From contig SKRM01000026.1 in NCBI GenBank assembly GCA_007118495.1, forward strand, positions 92,150-156,149: 64,000 bases of DNA, given 5' to 3'. Every line of letters begins with the position of its first letter. The first letter of the stretch is position 1. The position numbers and the translations under genes were made by a program. Below are positions 27,918 through 36,765 of the stretch, in pieces. Under the pieces are notes generated by a model. That model saw only the letters and a program-made list of their open reading frames with translations. It did not search any database and had not been told where the DNA came from. The DNA comes from Bacteroidales bacterium (GTDB lineage Bacteria; Bacteroidota; Bacteroidia; Bacteroidales; UBA7960).

Positions 27918-29116
27918 TTGTTTATATATTTTTCAAGGGTATCTGCAATGTCGGCAGCAACCCCGTGCTTATCCTTTAAAGGATAACGGACAATCTTTCC
28001 TTTATTGTCTATTATGCTTACTTTATTGGTATCGGTGTTAAAACCTGCGCCATGGTCATTCAGCGAGTTTAGCACAATAAAATCAAGGTTCTTTTTCTTC
28101 AATTTATTCAGCGCGTGCACTTCTTCCTGCTCCGTTTCCAGTGCGAAGCCCACCAGAACCTGATGCTTTTTTTCATTGCCCATGCTGGCCAGAATATCCA
28201 AAGTTGGTTTCAGCTTCAACACAAGCTGGGAGTCCTGATCAGTCTTTTTGATCTTTCGGTCAGCAGGTGTCGCCGGGCTAAAGTCAGCCACTGCAGCAGC
28301 CATGATTACTGCATCACAAACTGGATAGAGTTTCATGCAGGTTTCATACATTTCATCAGTAGTTTCAACCCTGCTTACCTGAACACCAACAGGGTCTTTC
28401 AGATGGACAGGGCCACTGACCAGTAGTACACGTGCTCCCCTGTTTGCCAGCTCACTGGCCAGGGAGTACCCCATTTTCCCTGAAGACCTGTTTCCGATAT
28501 AGCGAACAGGGTCAATTGATTCATAAGTCGGACCAGCTGTCACCATGATGGTTTTTCCGGTCATACTTAATGATTCATTGTTTAATCTTGAAACAACCGT
28601 ACTGAAGATAATTTCAGGTTCTTCCATCCTGCCCTTCCCTTCATAACCACAAGCAAGATATCCATCAGCAGGTTCAATGATTTGAACTCCATGGGCTTGT
28701 AAAGTGTCAAGGTTTTTTTGAACTGCGAAGTTTTCATACATTTTGCAGTTCATGGCTGGGGCTATGAATATTTGTTTATCAAAAGCCAGCAAAGATGTAG
28801 AAAGGGCATCATCGGCTATGCCATTGGCAAATTTTCCGATAATGTTTGCCGTGGCAGGCGCCAAAACAAAAACATCACCCCAGTCAGTAAGGGCAACGTG
28901 TTCAGTAGTATAATCGTTTTGATCACCAAAAACCTGGCTATAGACTTTATTGCCAGAAAGTGACTCCAGTGTCACCCGGGTAATGAATTCAAAGGCATTG
29001 GTGGTGCCAACTACCTTGACCTCGGCCCCTGCCTTTTTGAATAACCTGATTAGCAGGGCGGCTTTGTAGGCAGCTATGCCACCTGAAATTCCCAGTATGA
29101 CCTTCTTTCCTTTCAA
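27914..29116 (-). CDS. coaBC: Bifunctional phosphopantothenoylcysteine decarboxylase/phosphopantothenate-cysteine ligase
   Basis: A 400-residue fusion for coenzyme A synthesis. The CoaC half (about 1-180) has the flavin-binding GISGGIAAYKAALLIRLF and the substrate motif PAMNCKMYENFAVQ. The CoaB half (about 188-400) has MVTAGPTYESIDPVRYIGNR, SSGKMGYSLA, and AAAVADFSPA. The frame starts with TTG at 29116. No ATG is in frame before the upstream gene, and MKGKKVILGISGGIAAYKA is the normal family start, so the TTG is taken as real. Confidence 0.95.
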   Translation of the reverse strand: MKGKKVILGISGGIAAYKAALLIRLFKKAGAEVKVVGTTNAFEFITRVTLESLSGNKVYSQVFGDQNDYTTEHVALTDWGDVFVLAPATANIIGKFANGIADDALSTSLLAFDKQIFIAPAMNCKMYENFAVQKNLDTLQAHGVQIIEPADGYLACGYEGKGRMEEPEIIFSTVVSRLNNESLSMTGKTIMVTAGPTYESIDPVRYIGNRSSGKMGYSLASELANRGARVLLVSGPVHLKDPVGVQVSRVETTDEMYETCMKLYPVCDAVIMAAAVADFSPATPADRKIKKTDQDSQLVLKLKPTLDILASMGNEKKHQVLVGFALETEQEEVHALNKLKKKNLDFIVLNSLNDHGAGFNTDTNKVSIIDNKGKIVRYPLKDKHGVAADIADTLEKYINK

Positions 29117-29143
29117 ATTGCGTCGAGACGACCCTTAATGGAT

Positions 29144-29476
29144 TTATTTTGCGTCGGGATTTATTTCGGGCACCCTGTAATAAACGTTCTCATGCAGGTA
29201 TTCATTGATGGCAATGAGGCTGGGCTTGGGTAGTTGCTCATAATGCCTTGCAATCTCTATTTGTTCCCTGTTTTCAAATACTTCTTCAAGGTTATCTGTG
29301 GTGGTTGCAAACTCTTCAAGTTTAGAGTTAAGCTCTTCTTTCATTTCCTGGCCTATCTGGTTGGCCCTTTTTGAAATAATCACCACAGACTGGTATATGT
29401 TACCGGTGTCCCTGTCAAATTGCCTGAGGTCACGCGTAACGGTTGTGGTTTCGGTTTTTAGTTTTTTATAGTCCAT
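29144..29476 (-). CDS. rpoZ: DNA-directed RNA polymerase subunit omega, Bacteroidota type
   Basis: A 110-residue protein. The open frame extends to 29575 inside bamD, but the ATG at 29476 gives the family start MDYKKLKTETTTVTRDLRQF. The omega-like core is NIYQSVVIISKRANQIGQEM and EELNSKLEEF. The ending YYRVPEINPDAK is usual in Bacteroidota. Omega stabilises the beta-prime subunit. It sits 7 bases after bamD and 27 before coaBC, the conserved order in the phylum. Confidence 0.88.
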   Translation of the reverse strand: MDYKKLKTETTTVTRDLRQFDRDTGNIYQSVVIISKRANQIGQEMKEELNSKLEEFATTTDNLEEVFENREQIEIARHYEQLPKPSLIAINEYLHENVYYRVPEINPDAK

Positions 29477-29483
29477 GGGAAAA

Positions 29484-30317
29484 TTAGTTTTCTGAAATAG
29501 CATTGGTTTGTCTGATCCAGGCAATTGTAGAGTTGGCATGATCACGCATTTCAGTTGCCTCCTGAAGGTAATCACTTTCGGGATACCTGCGTACCAAATT
29601 GTTGTATGCGGTTAAGACCCTGCCAAATCTTTCTTCCTGTCTTTCAACGATACTGTTTACAGCAAATTCATAGTGCGCCTTTACGATCATAAACATGGCT
29701 TCTTCTCTATATTCAGTATCAGGATAGTCTCTGATCAGGTTTTCAAAGGTTGTGGCGGCAGCAAGGTAATCACTGATATTCATAAAAAGCCAGGCTGTAT
29801 TGTATCGTTTCCTTTCAAGTTTTGATCTTAATTCATCAATGAGATTGTTTGCATCTTCAACCCTTTCACTTTCAGGATATTTATTGGTGAAGTTCTGGAG
29901 TTCACGGATGGCCTGCAAGGTAGTGGTTTGGTCAAGGGAATAGCGTGGCGATTCCAGGTACTTGCAATATGCACTCAGATAAAGAAATTCCTCTGCATGC
30001 TGGCTGCGCGGAAAAGCGTTGGCATATGACCTGAAATAGTGGCTTGCCAATGCATAGTCTCTTTGTTTGAAATGGGCCATGGCGTAATAGTAGTTGATGG
30101 ACTCAGCCTTGACAGTTCCCCTGAAAGCGGGAATAATATTGGTGAGCAGACCAATGGCACGGCCATAGTCTTCATTGTAATAGTACTCCACGGCTTTTTC
30201 ATATTGAAGTTCAACATCGTCGCTTTTTAGCAATCGCTGGTATTTGCTACATGAAGCAAAGCCTATGACCAGTAACATCAATGTGATAACCCGGATTGAT
30301 TTTTTATTTAAAAGCAT
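29484..30317 (-). CDS. bamD: Outer membrane protein assembly factor BamD
   Basis: A 277-residue lipoprotein. The ATG at 30317 is chosen over the longer frame because it gives a lipoprotein signal peptide with cleavage before C23 (VIGFASC-SKYQ). Five TPR-like helical pairs follow, including LQYEKAVEYYYNEDYGRAIG and the BamD-typical HYFRSYANAFPRSQHAEEFL and RELQNFTNKYPESERVEDAN. BamD works with BamA to insert beta-barrel proteins into the outer membrane. It is the first gene of a probable five- to six-gene operon. Confidence 0.92.
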   Translation of the reverse strand: MLLNKKSIRVITLMLLVIGFASCSKYQRLLKSDDVELQYEKAVEYYYNEDYGRAIGLLTNIIPAFRGTVKAESINYYYAMAHFKQRDYALASHYFRSYANAFPRSQHAEEFLYLSAYCKYLESPRYSLDQTTTLQAIRELQNFTNKYPESERVEDANNLIDELRSKLERKRYNTAWLFMNISDYLAAATTFENLIRDYPDTEYREEAMFMIVKAHYEFAVNSIVERQEERFGRVLTAYNNLVRRYPESDYLQEATEMRDHANSTIAWIRQTNAISEN

Positions 30318-30381
30318 AAATGGGTAACTATAATTTTTGTCTGTATTAACCAAAAGACCACCAAGCCTTTCAAACGAAATG

Positions 30382-30416
30382 CAAAGGTAATGATTTTTAG
30401 CAATCACAACTCCAAA
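30382..30416 (-). promoter_or_regulatory. Probable promoter of the bamD operon
   Basis: On the minus strand TTTG (30416-30413) and TACCTTTG (30389-30382) match both consensus elements, with a 23-base spacer that is longer than the usual 19-21. The predicted leader is about 58 bases. Confidence 0.5.
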
Positions 30417-30435
30417 AAAACCTTAAATCGAATGC

Positions 30436-31161
30436 TTAAACCCGTTTGATATCCAGTCCTGAAAACAATAAGGTCCCACGGATTACCAAAACTTTTTCCG
30501 GGTTTGTGTTCAGGTTTGAAGATGACTTTATCCGTTTGTCTGAAACCCCTGCAAATAAGGTTGTTGCTTCGGTTATGATGGTCCAGTCTTCAGGGATAAA
30601 GATTTCACACCCTCCAAAAATACAGGTGACATGCAATACACCACCCTGATCATCAAGACGGGCATCTCTGAAATTCAGATCAGCGCCCCCGAATATGCAA
30701 ACAACCTCACCGTTTCTGAAAGGGTTTGACTGTATAAGCCTTGTTCCCCCACTAAAGATATTCACAACGTTGATCGAGGCAGTATCGTCTTCACTCACGG
30801 CCTCGTTATAGTTTTTTTTTCTACGGGTGATTCTGCCTGGAAAGAGCAGGATAATGCCTGCCATTACAAGAAAAACAGGAATAGCAAACCTGGCAATGTC
30901 TATAAAAGTTGCATTAAATATCTCTCTTGCCAAAAAAACGGCACCTACGGTAAACAAGACAAGGCCTGTTTGCCTGTTTCCTTCAGTAGCCATAAAAAAG
31001 ATACCCAGCACAATGAGTATCATTTGCCATGAAAAGATATAAGCTGGCATGGGAATTGGTAAAATTCGAAGGTCAATTCCCAGAAGTTTAAGCAGGAACA
31101 AAAGACCTGCAGCAATAAATAACAGTCCGACAATGGTTCTGACTTTACCTGATTTTTGCAT
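30436..31161 (-). CDS. LiaF/YvqF-like membrane protein
   Basis: A 241-residue protein. The ATG at 31161 replaces a longer frame with an implausible N-terminus. Four short hydrophobic helices (about 8-105, such as TIVGLLFIAAGLLFLLKLLG and IARFAIPVFLVMAGIILLFP) are followed by a soluble beta domain with IFGGADLNFRDARL and CIFGGCEIFIPEDWTI, the LiaF C-terminal (toast-rack) pattern. In Firmicutes LiaF represses the LiaRS cell-envelope response. In Bacteroidota no LiaRS pair is usual, so the role here is open. Only a weak promoter-like TAATTTAG is seen upstream. Confidence 0.75.
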   Translation of the reverse strand: MQKSGKVRTIVGLLFIAAGLLFLLKLLGIDLRILPIPMPAYIFSWQMILIVLGIFFMATEGNRQTGLVLFTVGAVFLAREIFNATFIDIARFAIPVFLVMAGIILLFPGRITRRKKNYNEAVSEDDTASINVVNIFSGGTRLIQSNPFRNGEVVCIFGGADLNFRDARLDDQGGVLHVTCIFGGCEIFIPEDWTIITEATTLFAGVSDKRIKSSSNLNTNPEKVLVIRGTLLFSGLDIKRV

Positions 31162-31345
31162 GCGGAAGGTTGTTTTATGGGTGAATAATCCGTATTGGAA
31201 TAATGAAGCTAAATTAGTATAATTATTCTTCGAATTCAATAAATCGTTTTTGTTTGAATGTTTGTTTGTTATGTTGAACAAGACATATTGTATGATTGTT
31301 AGCTGTCTGCTGGTATTGGCAAATGTTATGATTTGAAAAGACAAG

Positions 31346-33769
31346 ATGAAAAACAGAATACTGTTGAATAAAAACCTGCTCCTGGTTATACAGATTTGCC
31401 TGATTATATTTCCTGTAATTGCTAAAGCCCAGCAGGGGTTAATCGGTGGCCGTGTTTATGATGAAAAAACCAATGAAGGTTTGCCTTTCGTAAATCTGAT
31501 CATTGATGGCACCACCATTGGCAGTACTACAGATCTTGAGGGCAATTTCCGTTTTACGGGAATTCAGCCTGGTTATGTCCGTCTCAGGGTTTCGGCGGTT
31601 GGGTATGAGCCAAGACTTAGCCCCGAATTTCTGGTAACCAACAACCGGACAGCCAACATCGATATCGGATTGCAGGAAAAAACGGTAGATCTTGAGGTGG
31701 TTGATGTAACTGCCTCACAGTTTGAGCGCCGTGACGAAAGTCCTTTGTCATTACGAAGGCTGGGCATCAGAGAAATTGAACGAAGCCCGGGCAGTAACAG
31801 AGACATATCGCGGGTGATACAGACGCTTCCTGGTGTTGCCTCAACACCTGCCTTTAGAAACGATGTGATTATACGGGGAGGTGGTCCTGCTGAAAACAGT
31901 TTCTACCTCGACGGCATGGAAATTCCCAATATCAATCATTTTGCAACCCAGGGGGCAAGCGGAGGACCTGTAGGAATACTAAACACTGACTTTATCCGTG
32001 AACTGGAGATGTATTCAGGAGCTTTTCCCGCCAACAGGGGAAATGCCATGAGCTCAGTATTTGAATTCAGACAAATTAATGGAAACAGTGATAAACTTAA
32101 CTTTCAGGGAACCTTTGGAGCCAGCGATCTGGCGCTCACTGCCGATGGTCCCCTGGGTCCAAATACAACGTTCATAGCCTCGGCCCGCCGTTCCTATCTG
32201 CAGTTTTTATTCGGGATAATAGGATTGCCTTTCTTGCCTACTTATAATGGTTTTCAGTTCAAAACAAATACCAGAATTGGTGAAAATGCCACATTGTCGT
32301 TCATTGGGCTTGGTGCTATTGATCTTTTTGACCTGAATCTTGATGCCAACGAAACCGAAGAACAAAGAAATATTCTTGAATATCTGCCTGTGAATGAACA
32401 ATGGAATTATGCCATAGGAGCCGTTTACCGGCGCTTCAGAACCAATGGCAGCGAAACCTGGGTTTTAAGTCGCAACATGTTGCGTAATATGGCATATAAA
32501 TATCCGGATAATAATGAATCATTCTCCCGGATATTTGATTATACATCTGACGAGATCGAAAACAAGTTAAGGTATGAAAGATCGCTTAGACTGGGTGCCT
32601 ATCAGTTTGTTCTTGGAGCCGGAACTGAATATGCCAGGTATAATAATGCAACCTACAGACAGTTTTTTATACTTAATGAGCCCGACACCCTCGCCTACGC
32701 CTCAGCCTTTGATTTATTCAAATGGAGTGTCTTTGCCCAGGCCACTCGCCGGGTCTTGAATGAGCGACTCATACTCTCGTTAGGATTACGCACTGATGCC
32801 AATAGCTATTCGTCTCATATGAATAATCTTACTGAGCAGATATCTCCCCGTTTTTCAGCTTCATATGCCTTGCAACAAAACCTGTTTCTCAATTTCAATA
32901 CAGGCAGGTACTACCAGCTGCCTCCCTATACAACCATGGGGTTTAAAAACAATGAAGGGACGCTGGTTAACAGGCAAAACGGTTTAAGCTACATCTCTTC
33001 CGATCATGTTGTAGCAGGGTTTGAATATATCCCCGGCCGTTTAAGCAACCTGACCTTAGAGGGATTTTACAAGACGTATGCAAACTATCCGTTTTCACTG
33101 ACTGATTCCATTGCTCTCGGGAGCCGTTCTGCCGATTATGGAATTGTGGGAGATGAAGAGGTAGCTTCAACCGGCACAGGCCGGGCTTATGGCGCAGAGC
33201 TATTCTACCGCAATCAAGACCTGTATGGTTTTAATCTGATCCTTTCATACACTTATGTTCGTTCGTCATTTAAGAATAAAAGCGGATTGTATATACCATC
33301 TGCCTGGGATAACCGACATATTCTTAACCTGACTGGTTTACGACAGCTTGGTGCAAACTGGGAAATTGGTTTCAAATGGAGCTTTACAGGTGGCACCCCC
33401 TATACTCCATATGATCTTGACAGATCGAGTCGAATCCAGGCATGGGGAGGGGTTTTTCAGGGGTCACAGGGATTGGGCTATCTGGACTTTTCAAGGTTTA
33501 ACAGTGAACGATTAACTGCATATCATCAATTAGATTTGCGGGTAGATAAACAGTTTTTTTTCAATAATTTTTCACTCTTGTTATACCTTGATATACAAAA
33601 TGTTTATAATTTCAAAGCTTCACAGCCACCCGCCATAAGCCGGGAGGTTGATGATCAGGGCAATCCAATTGTTTTTGATGATGATGGTATAATGAGATAT
33701 CGTTTGCGGCTGGTTGAGAATTCAATCGGAAGTGTCATTCCCAGCATTGGTATTATATTCGTATTTTAA
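31346..33769 (+). CDS. TonB-dependent receptor
   Basis: An 807-residue outer-membrane protein. A signal peptide (about 1-28) is followed by a carboxypeptidase-like regulatory domain (about 30-115: GGRVYDEKTNEGLPFVNLII), a plug domain (about 130-240, with GVASTPAFRNDVIIRGGGPA and ENSFYLDGMEIPNINHF) and a beta barrel to the C-terminal phenylalanine (IPSIGIIFVF). It imports or binds an unknown ligand using TonB energy. No SusD follows. A small lipoprotein gene starts 11 bases downstream. An imperfect promoter (TTTG 31265-31268, TATGATTG 31291-31298) is possible. Confidence 0.92.
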   Translation: MKNRILLNKNLLLVIQICLIIFPVIAKAQQGLIGGRVYDEKTNEGLPFVNLIIDGTTIGSTTDLEGNFRFTGIQPGYVRLRVSAVGYEPRLSPEFLVTNNRTANIDIGLQEKTVDLEVVDVTASQFERRDESPLSLRRLGIREIERSPGSNRDISRVIQTLPGVASTPAFRNDVIIRGGGPAENSFYLDGMEIPNINHFATQGASGGPVGILNTDFIRELEMYSGAFPANRGNAMSSVFEFRQINGNSDKLNFQGTFGASDLALTADGPLGPNTTFIASARRSYLQFLFGIIGLPFLPTYNGFQFKTNTRIGENATLSFIGLGAIDLFDLNLDANETEEQRNILEYLPVNEQWNYAIGAVYRRFRTNGSETWVLSRNMLRNMAYKYPDNNESFSRIFDYTSDEIENKLRYERSLRLGAYQFVLGAGTEYARYNNATYRQFFILNEPDTLAYASAFDLFKWSVFAQATRRVLNERLILSLGLRTDANSYSSHMNNLTEQISPRFSASYALQQNLFLNFNTGRYYQLPPYTTMGFKNNEGTLVNRQNGLSYISSDHVVAGFEYIPGRLSNLTLEGFYKTYANYPFSLTDSIALGSRSADYGIVGDEEVASTGTGRAYGAELFYRNQDLYGFNLILSYTYVRSSFKNKSGLYIPSAWDNRHILNLTGLRQLGANWEIGFKWSFTGGTPYTPYDLDRSSRIQAWGGVFQGSQGLGYLDFSRFNSERLTAYHQLDLRVDKQFFFNNFSLLLYLDIQNVYNFKASQPPAISREVDDQGNPIVFDDDGIMRYRLRLVENSIGSVIPSIGIIFVF

Positions 33770-33780
33770 ATATTGTCAGC

Positions 33781-34572
33781 ATGGGTATACAAGCTTTTTT
33801 CGATACCAGACTCAGCCGGTTTTTGCTGCTTGTCGTTCTCATGGTTGGGTTGCAAGCCTGCTTTGTCATCAATGATATACGTCAGTACCGGGCATCCCAA
33901 AGACCTGCCCCAAAAGAATTCATTCAGGTCAACTATGGTGAGGGAGGATATCCACTTACCATTTTGTTTAGCAAGGGTCCTGCTCATAATCACCCACTTA
34001 TGGCTCTTTGGATTGAAGATCTTGAAGGAAATTTTATCCAGACACTTTTTGTGGCCGAATCCGTCGGAAGGGGGGTGTTCAGGCACGGAGACCCTTCAGA
34101 AGGTTTCTGGCAGCCGGGACCTGTCCGCCGTCCTGCTGCCCTTCCCTATTGGGGTCATCAAAGAGGTATTCGGGCCAATGACGGATATTTTATCCCGACA
34201 AAAGACACTCCTGTTGCTGACGCCATAACCGGCCCGACTCCCAAATCTGACTTTGAGTTAACAACACACACTCCCGGTCATACATTGCGCCAATTCAGGT
34301 TGCTGTTTGAAATCAATCAGGCCTGGAATTGGAACAACTACTGGACAAACAACAAATTTCCTGATAATGTCCATTACGCCAGCTCAGGTCAGCCTGCACT
34401 GGTTTATGAGGCAATTATTGACCTTGACAGCCGAAATAAGGTGTTTTCGATGGTGCCAATCGGTCACAGCCATTGGTCTGGTGAAAATGGAGAATTATTC
34501 AGAGATATATCTACCCTAAGCACGGCACTTGAAATTGTTTCTTCTATTCTGGTGGTCATTCCTTCTCAATAA
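33781..34572 (+). CDS. Putative lipoprotein of unknown function (DUF2271-like)
   Basis: A 263-residue protein with a lipoprotein signal peptide (LLVVLMVGLQAC, lipid on C27). The mature part is rich in tryptophan and histidine: NHPLMALWIEDLEGNFIQTL, RGVFRHGDPSEGFWQPGPVR, QAWNWNNYWTNN and IGHSHWSGENG. The pattern recalls the DUF2271 periplasmic family, but I am not certain of the match. It is only 11 bases behind the TonB receptor, so it is likely a surface or periplasmic partner of it. Confidence 0.6.
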   Translation: MGIQAFFDTRLSRFLLLVVLMVGLQACFVINDIRQYRASQRPAPKEFIQVNYGEGGYPLTILFSKGPAHNHPLMALWIEDLEGNFIQTLFVAESVGRGVFRHGDPSEGFWQPGPVRRPAALPYWGHQRGIRANDGYFIPTKDTPVADAITGPTPKSDFELTTHTPGHTLRQFRLLFEINQAWNWNNYWTNNKFPDNVHYASSGQPALVYEAIIDLDSRNKVFSMVPIGHSHWSGENGELFRDISTLSTALEIVSSILVVIPSQ

Positions 34573-34660
34573 AGTTAAGTCTTCTAATACATTTTCCTGT
34601 TTTATTGGTCATTTTTTGTATTTTTCGGCTTGAATTCTTTAACTAAAAATCTGACCCAAG

Positions 34661-35563
34661 ATGCGTATACGTCTAATCACCTTCATTGCCCTGTTGACAT
34701 GTTGCTCCTTATTCAATATGCATGTACTGCTAGCCGGGAACCCATTAAAAGTATATATTTCAGTAGATATGGAAGGTATTGCCGGCGTTGTGGCCGCTGA
34801 TCAGGTCAGGGCCGGCGGGCTTGATTACCAATTGGCCAGACGCTGGACCACCCAAGAGGCCAATGCAGCCATTCTGGGGGCGCTCGATGCCGGAGCTACA
34901 GAAATCATTGTCAATGATTCACACGGTGGTATGCGCAACCTGATTGCCTCAGAGATACATCCGGCGGCCAGGTTGATCACAGGCAGCCCAAAACCACTGA
35001 GCATGATGGAAGGTATAGACAGTTCATTTGATGCGGTTATATTCATAGGTTACCATACCTGGGCTGGATCTTTTGACGGTGTGCTTGATCATACCTATTC
35101 CAGTGCTTCTGTATATTCAGTAAGGGTAAATGGAGTTGAAATGGGCGAAGCACAGGTGAATGCATTGATTGCAGGCTATTTTGGAGTACCGGTTGTTATG
35201 GTAGCCGGAGATGAAAATTTCTGTAAACAGGCCAGAGAATCATTTGGTGAACATTTAGTCACTGCTGCTGTAAAACAGGCAATTGGCAGAACTGCCGCCA
35301 ATTCACTTACTCCAGAAGTGGCACAGGATCTGATCAGGGAAAAAGTCCGTGAGTCATTACATGATCCTTCCACTGTCAGCCCGATGATACCTGCAGCAAG
35401 CAGCACTTTTGATGTTGACTTTTTATACAGTTCGCAGGCACAGTCAGCTGAACTGATACCCGGTGTTGAAAGAACAGGTCCGCGTAGCGTCTCATTTACG
35501 CGTAGTGATTTTATTGAGGCTTTTCAACTTTTCAGGGCAGTGTTGTTGGTAGCCCGTGATTGA
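34661..35563 (+). CDS. M55 family D-aminopeptidase, secreted
   Basis: A 300-residue protein with a signal peptide (about 1-26) and the M55 (DppA) fold. The metal-binding start VYISVDMEGIAGVVAADQVR includes D36 and E38. IIVNDSHGGMRNL and VIFIGYHTWAGSFDGVLDHT hold further conserved aspartate and histidine ligands. DppA is a zinc D-aminopeptidase that removes D-amino acids such as D-Ala from peptides. The signal peptide places this one outside the cytoplasm. It is followed by an M20 amidohydrolase and alanine racemase, consistent with D-amino-acid use. Confidence 0.87.
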   Translation: MRIRLITFIALLTCCSLFNMHVLLAGNPLKVYISVDMEGIAGVVAADQVRAGGLDYQLARRWTTQEANAAILGALDAGATEIIVNDSHGGMRNLIASEIHPAARLITGSPKPLSMMEGIDSSFDAVIFIGYHTWAGSFDGVLDHTYSSASVYSVRVNGVEMGEAQVNALIAGYFGVPVVMVAGDENFCKQARESFGEHLVTAAVKQAIGRTAANSLTPEVAQDLIREKVRESLHDPSTVSPMIPAASSTFDVDFLYSSQAQSAELIPGVERTGPRSVSFTRSDFIEAFQLFRAVLLVARD

Positions 35564-35572
35564 GAAAATCCC

Positions 35573-35580
35573 TACCTTTG
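35573..35580 (+). promoter_or_regulatory. Candidate -7 element for the M20 gene
   Basis: TACCTTTG matches TAnnTTTG exactly, 15 bases before the ATG at 35596. No good -33 element is present (GTTG at 35545-35548 is too far at 24 bases). The match also argues that the TTG at 35560 is not the start. Confidence 0.35.
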
Positions 35581-35595
35581 GGAAAAATAGGCTTC

Positions 35596-36765
35596 ATGGA
35601 AGAATTGATATCCGGTGAATGTCTGGATAAGATAAAGCAGTTGCGTAAAACACTCCACAGATATCCCGAACTTTCAGGGAAGGAAAGCAAAACTGCGGCC
35701 AGACTTAAATCATTTTTAAAAGATTCTGCTCCTGACAAAATCATTGAATCACTTGGTGGGCAAGGACTAGCTGCCATTTATGAGTCAGGCAATGATGGGC
35801 CGTGCCTTTTGTTCAGGGCCGACCTGGATGCCCTGCCCATTGAAGAAGAAAATAATGTCGCACATAAAAGCCAACACCAGGGTGTCGCACATCTGTGTGG
35901 ACATGATGGCCATATGGCTGTTCTGGCCGGGTTTTCAGTAATCCTAAAAAAATGCAGACCAACTGCCGGAAAAATAGTCCTTTTGTTTCAACCTGAAGAA
36001 GAGACGGGACAAGGGGCGGCAAAGGTTATTGCTGATGAGCAATTCAAGGAAATCAAACCTGACTTTGCTTTTGCGTTCCACAACCTGCCGGGTTTTGAAT
36101 CGGGAAACATTATTATCAGAGAAGGCACTTTTGCGGCCGCTTCAAAAGGCATGATCGTAAAACTTAAAGGCAGGTCGTCACATGCAGCCCAACCTCAGTT
36201 GGGGCATAGTCCTGCCACCATGTTTTCAGAATTGGTTCATGGCTTGGGTAAACTGGCATCAGCCAAAGAGAAATACGCAGATTTTATTTTGGTTACGGTT
36301 ATTCATGCCCGCCTTGGCGAGGTGGCCTTTGGAACCAATCCTGGTGAGGCAGTGGTGATGGCAACCTTGAGAACGTTCATGGATAAAGACATGGAGATTC
36401 TTACCCGAAATGCCGAGGATTTGTGTAATACACTGTCTAAAAAACATACTATTGCAGTTAATATCAGCTATACTGAAGAGTTTCCCGCTACCATCAATCA
36501 CGAAAAGGCTGCCAACCATGTCAGACTTGCCGCAGAAGCAGCGCATGTTAAAATTGGAGAAATGAAAGAACCCTTTCGCTGGTCAGAAGACTTTGGGCAT
36601 TTCACCCAGCGGTATCCGGGAGCCCTGTTTGGCATTGGTTCGGGCAAAGATCATCCCAGCTTGCATAATTCTGACTTTGACTTTCCTGATGAGATTATTG
36701 AAACGGGTATTGGTATGTATTATCATCTTGCCCGTAAAATTGTAAAACTGAGAAAAAATGTTTAA
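35596..36765 (+). CDS. M20 family amidohydrolase
   Basis: A 389-residue metallo-amidohydrolase of the M20D group (hippurate hydrolase, N-acyl-amino-acid and N-acetyldiaminopimelate deacetylase relatives). Metal ligands are seen in HLCGHDGHMA (C101, H103), and the catalytic glutamate lies in QPEEETGQGA (134-136). RWSEDFGHF and the end with GKDHPSLHNSDFDFPDEII complete the site. The dimerisation domain spans about 180-290. A TTG at 35560 could lengthen it by 12 residues and would overlap the upstream stop. The ATG is preferred. It overlaps alr by 8 bases. The substrate is unknown. Confidence 0.9.
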   Translation: MEELISGECLDKIKQLRKTLHRYPELSGKESKTAARLKSFLKDSAPDKIIESLGGQGLAAIYESGNDGPCLLFRADLDALPIEEENNVAHKSQHQGVAHLCGHDGHMAVLAGFSVILKKCRPTAGKIVLLFQPEEETGQGAAKVIADEQFKEIKPDFAFAFHNLPGFESGNIIIREGTFAAASKGMIVKLKGRSSHAAQPQLGHSPATMFSELVHGLGKLASAKEKYADFILVTVIHARLGEVAFGTNPGEAVVMATLRTFMDKDMEILTRNAEDLCNTLSKKHTIAVNISYTEEFPATINHEKAANHVRLAAEAAHVKIGEMKEPFRWSEDFGHFTQRYPGALFGIGSGKDHPSLHNSDFDFPDEIIETGIGMYYHLARKIVKLRKNV

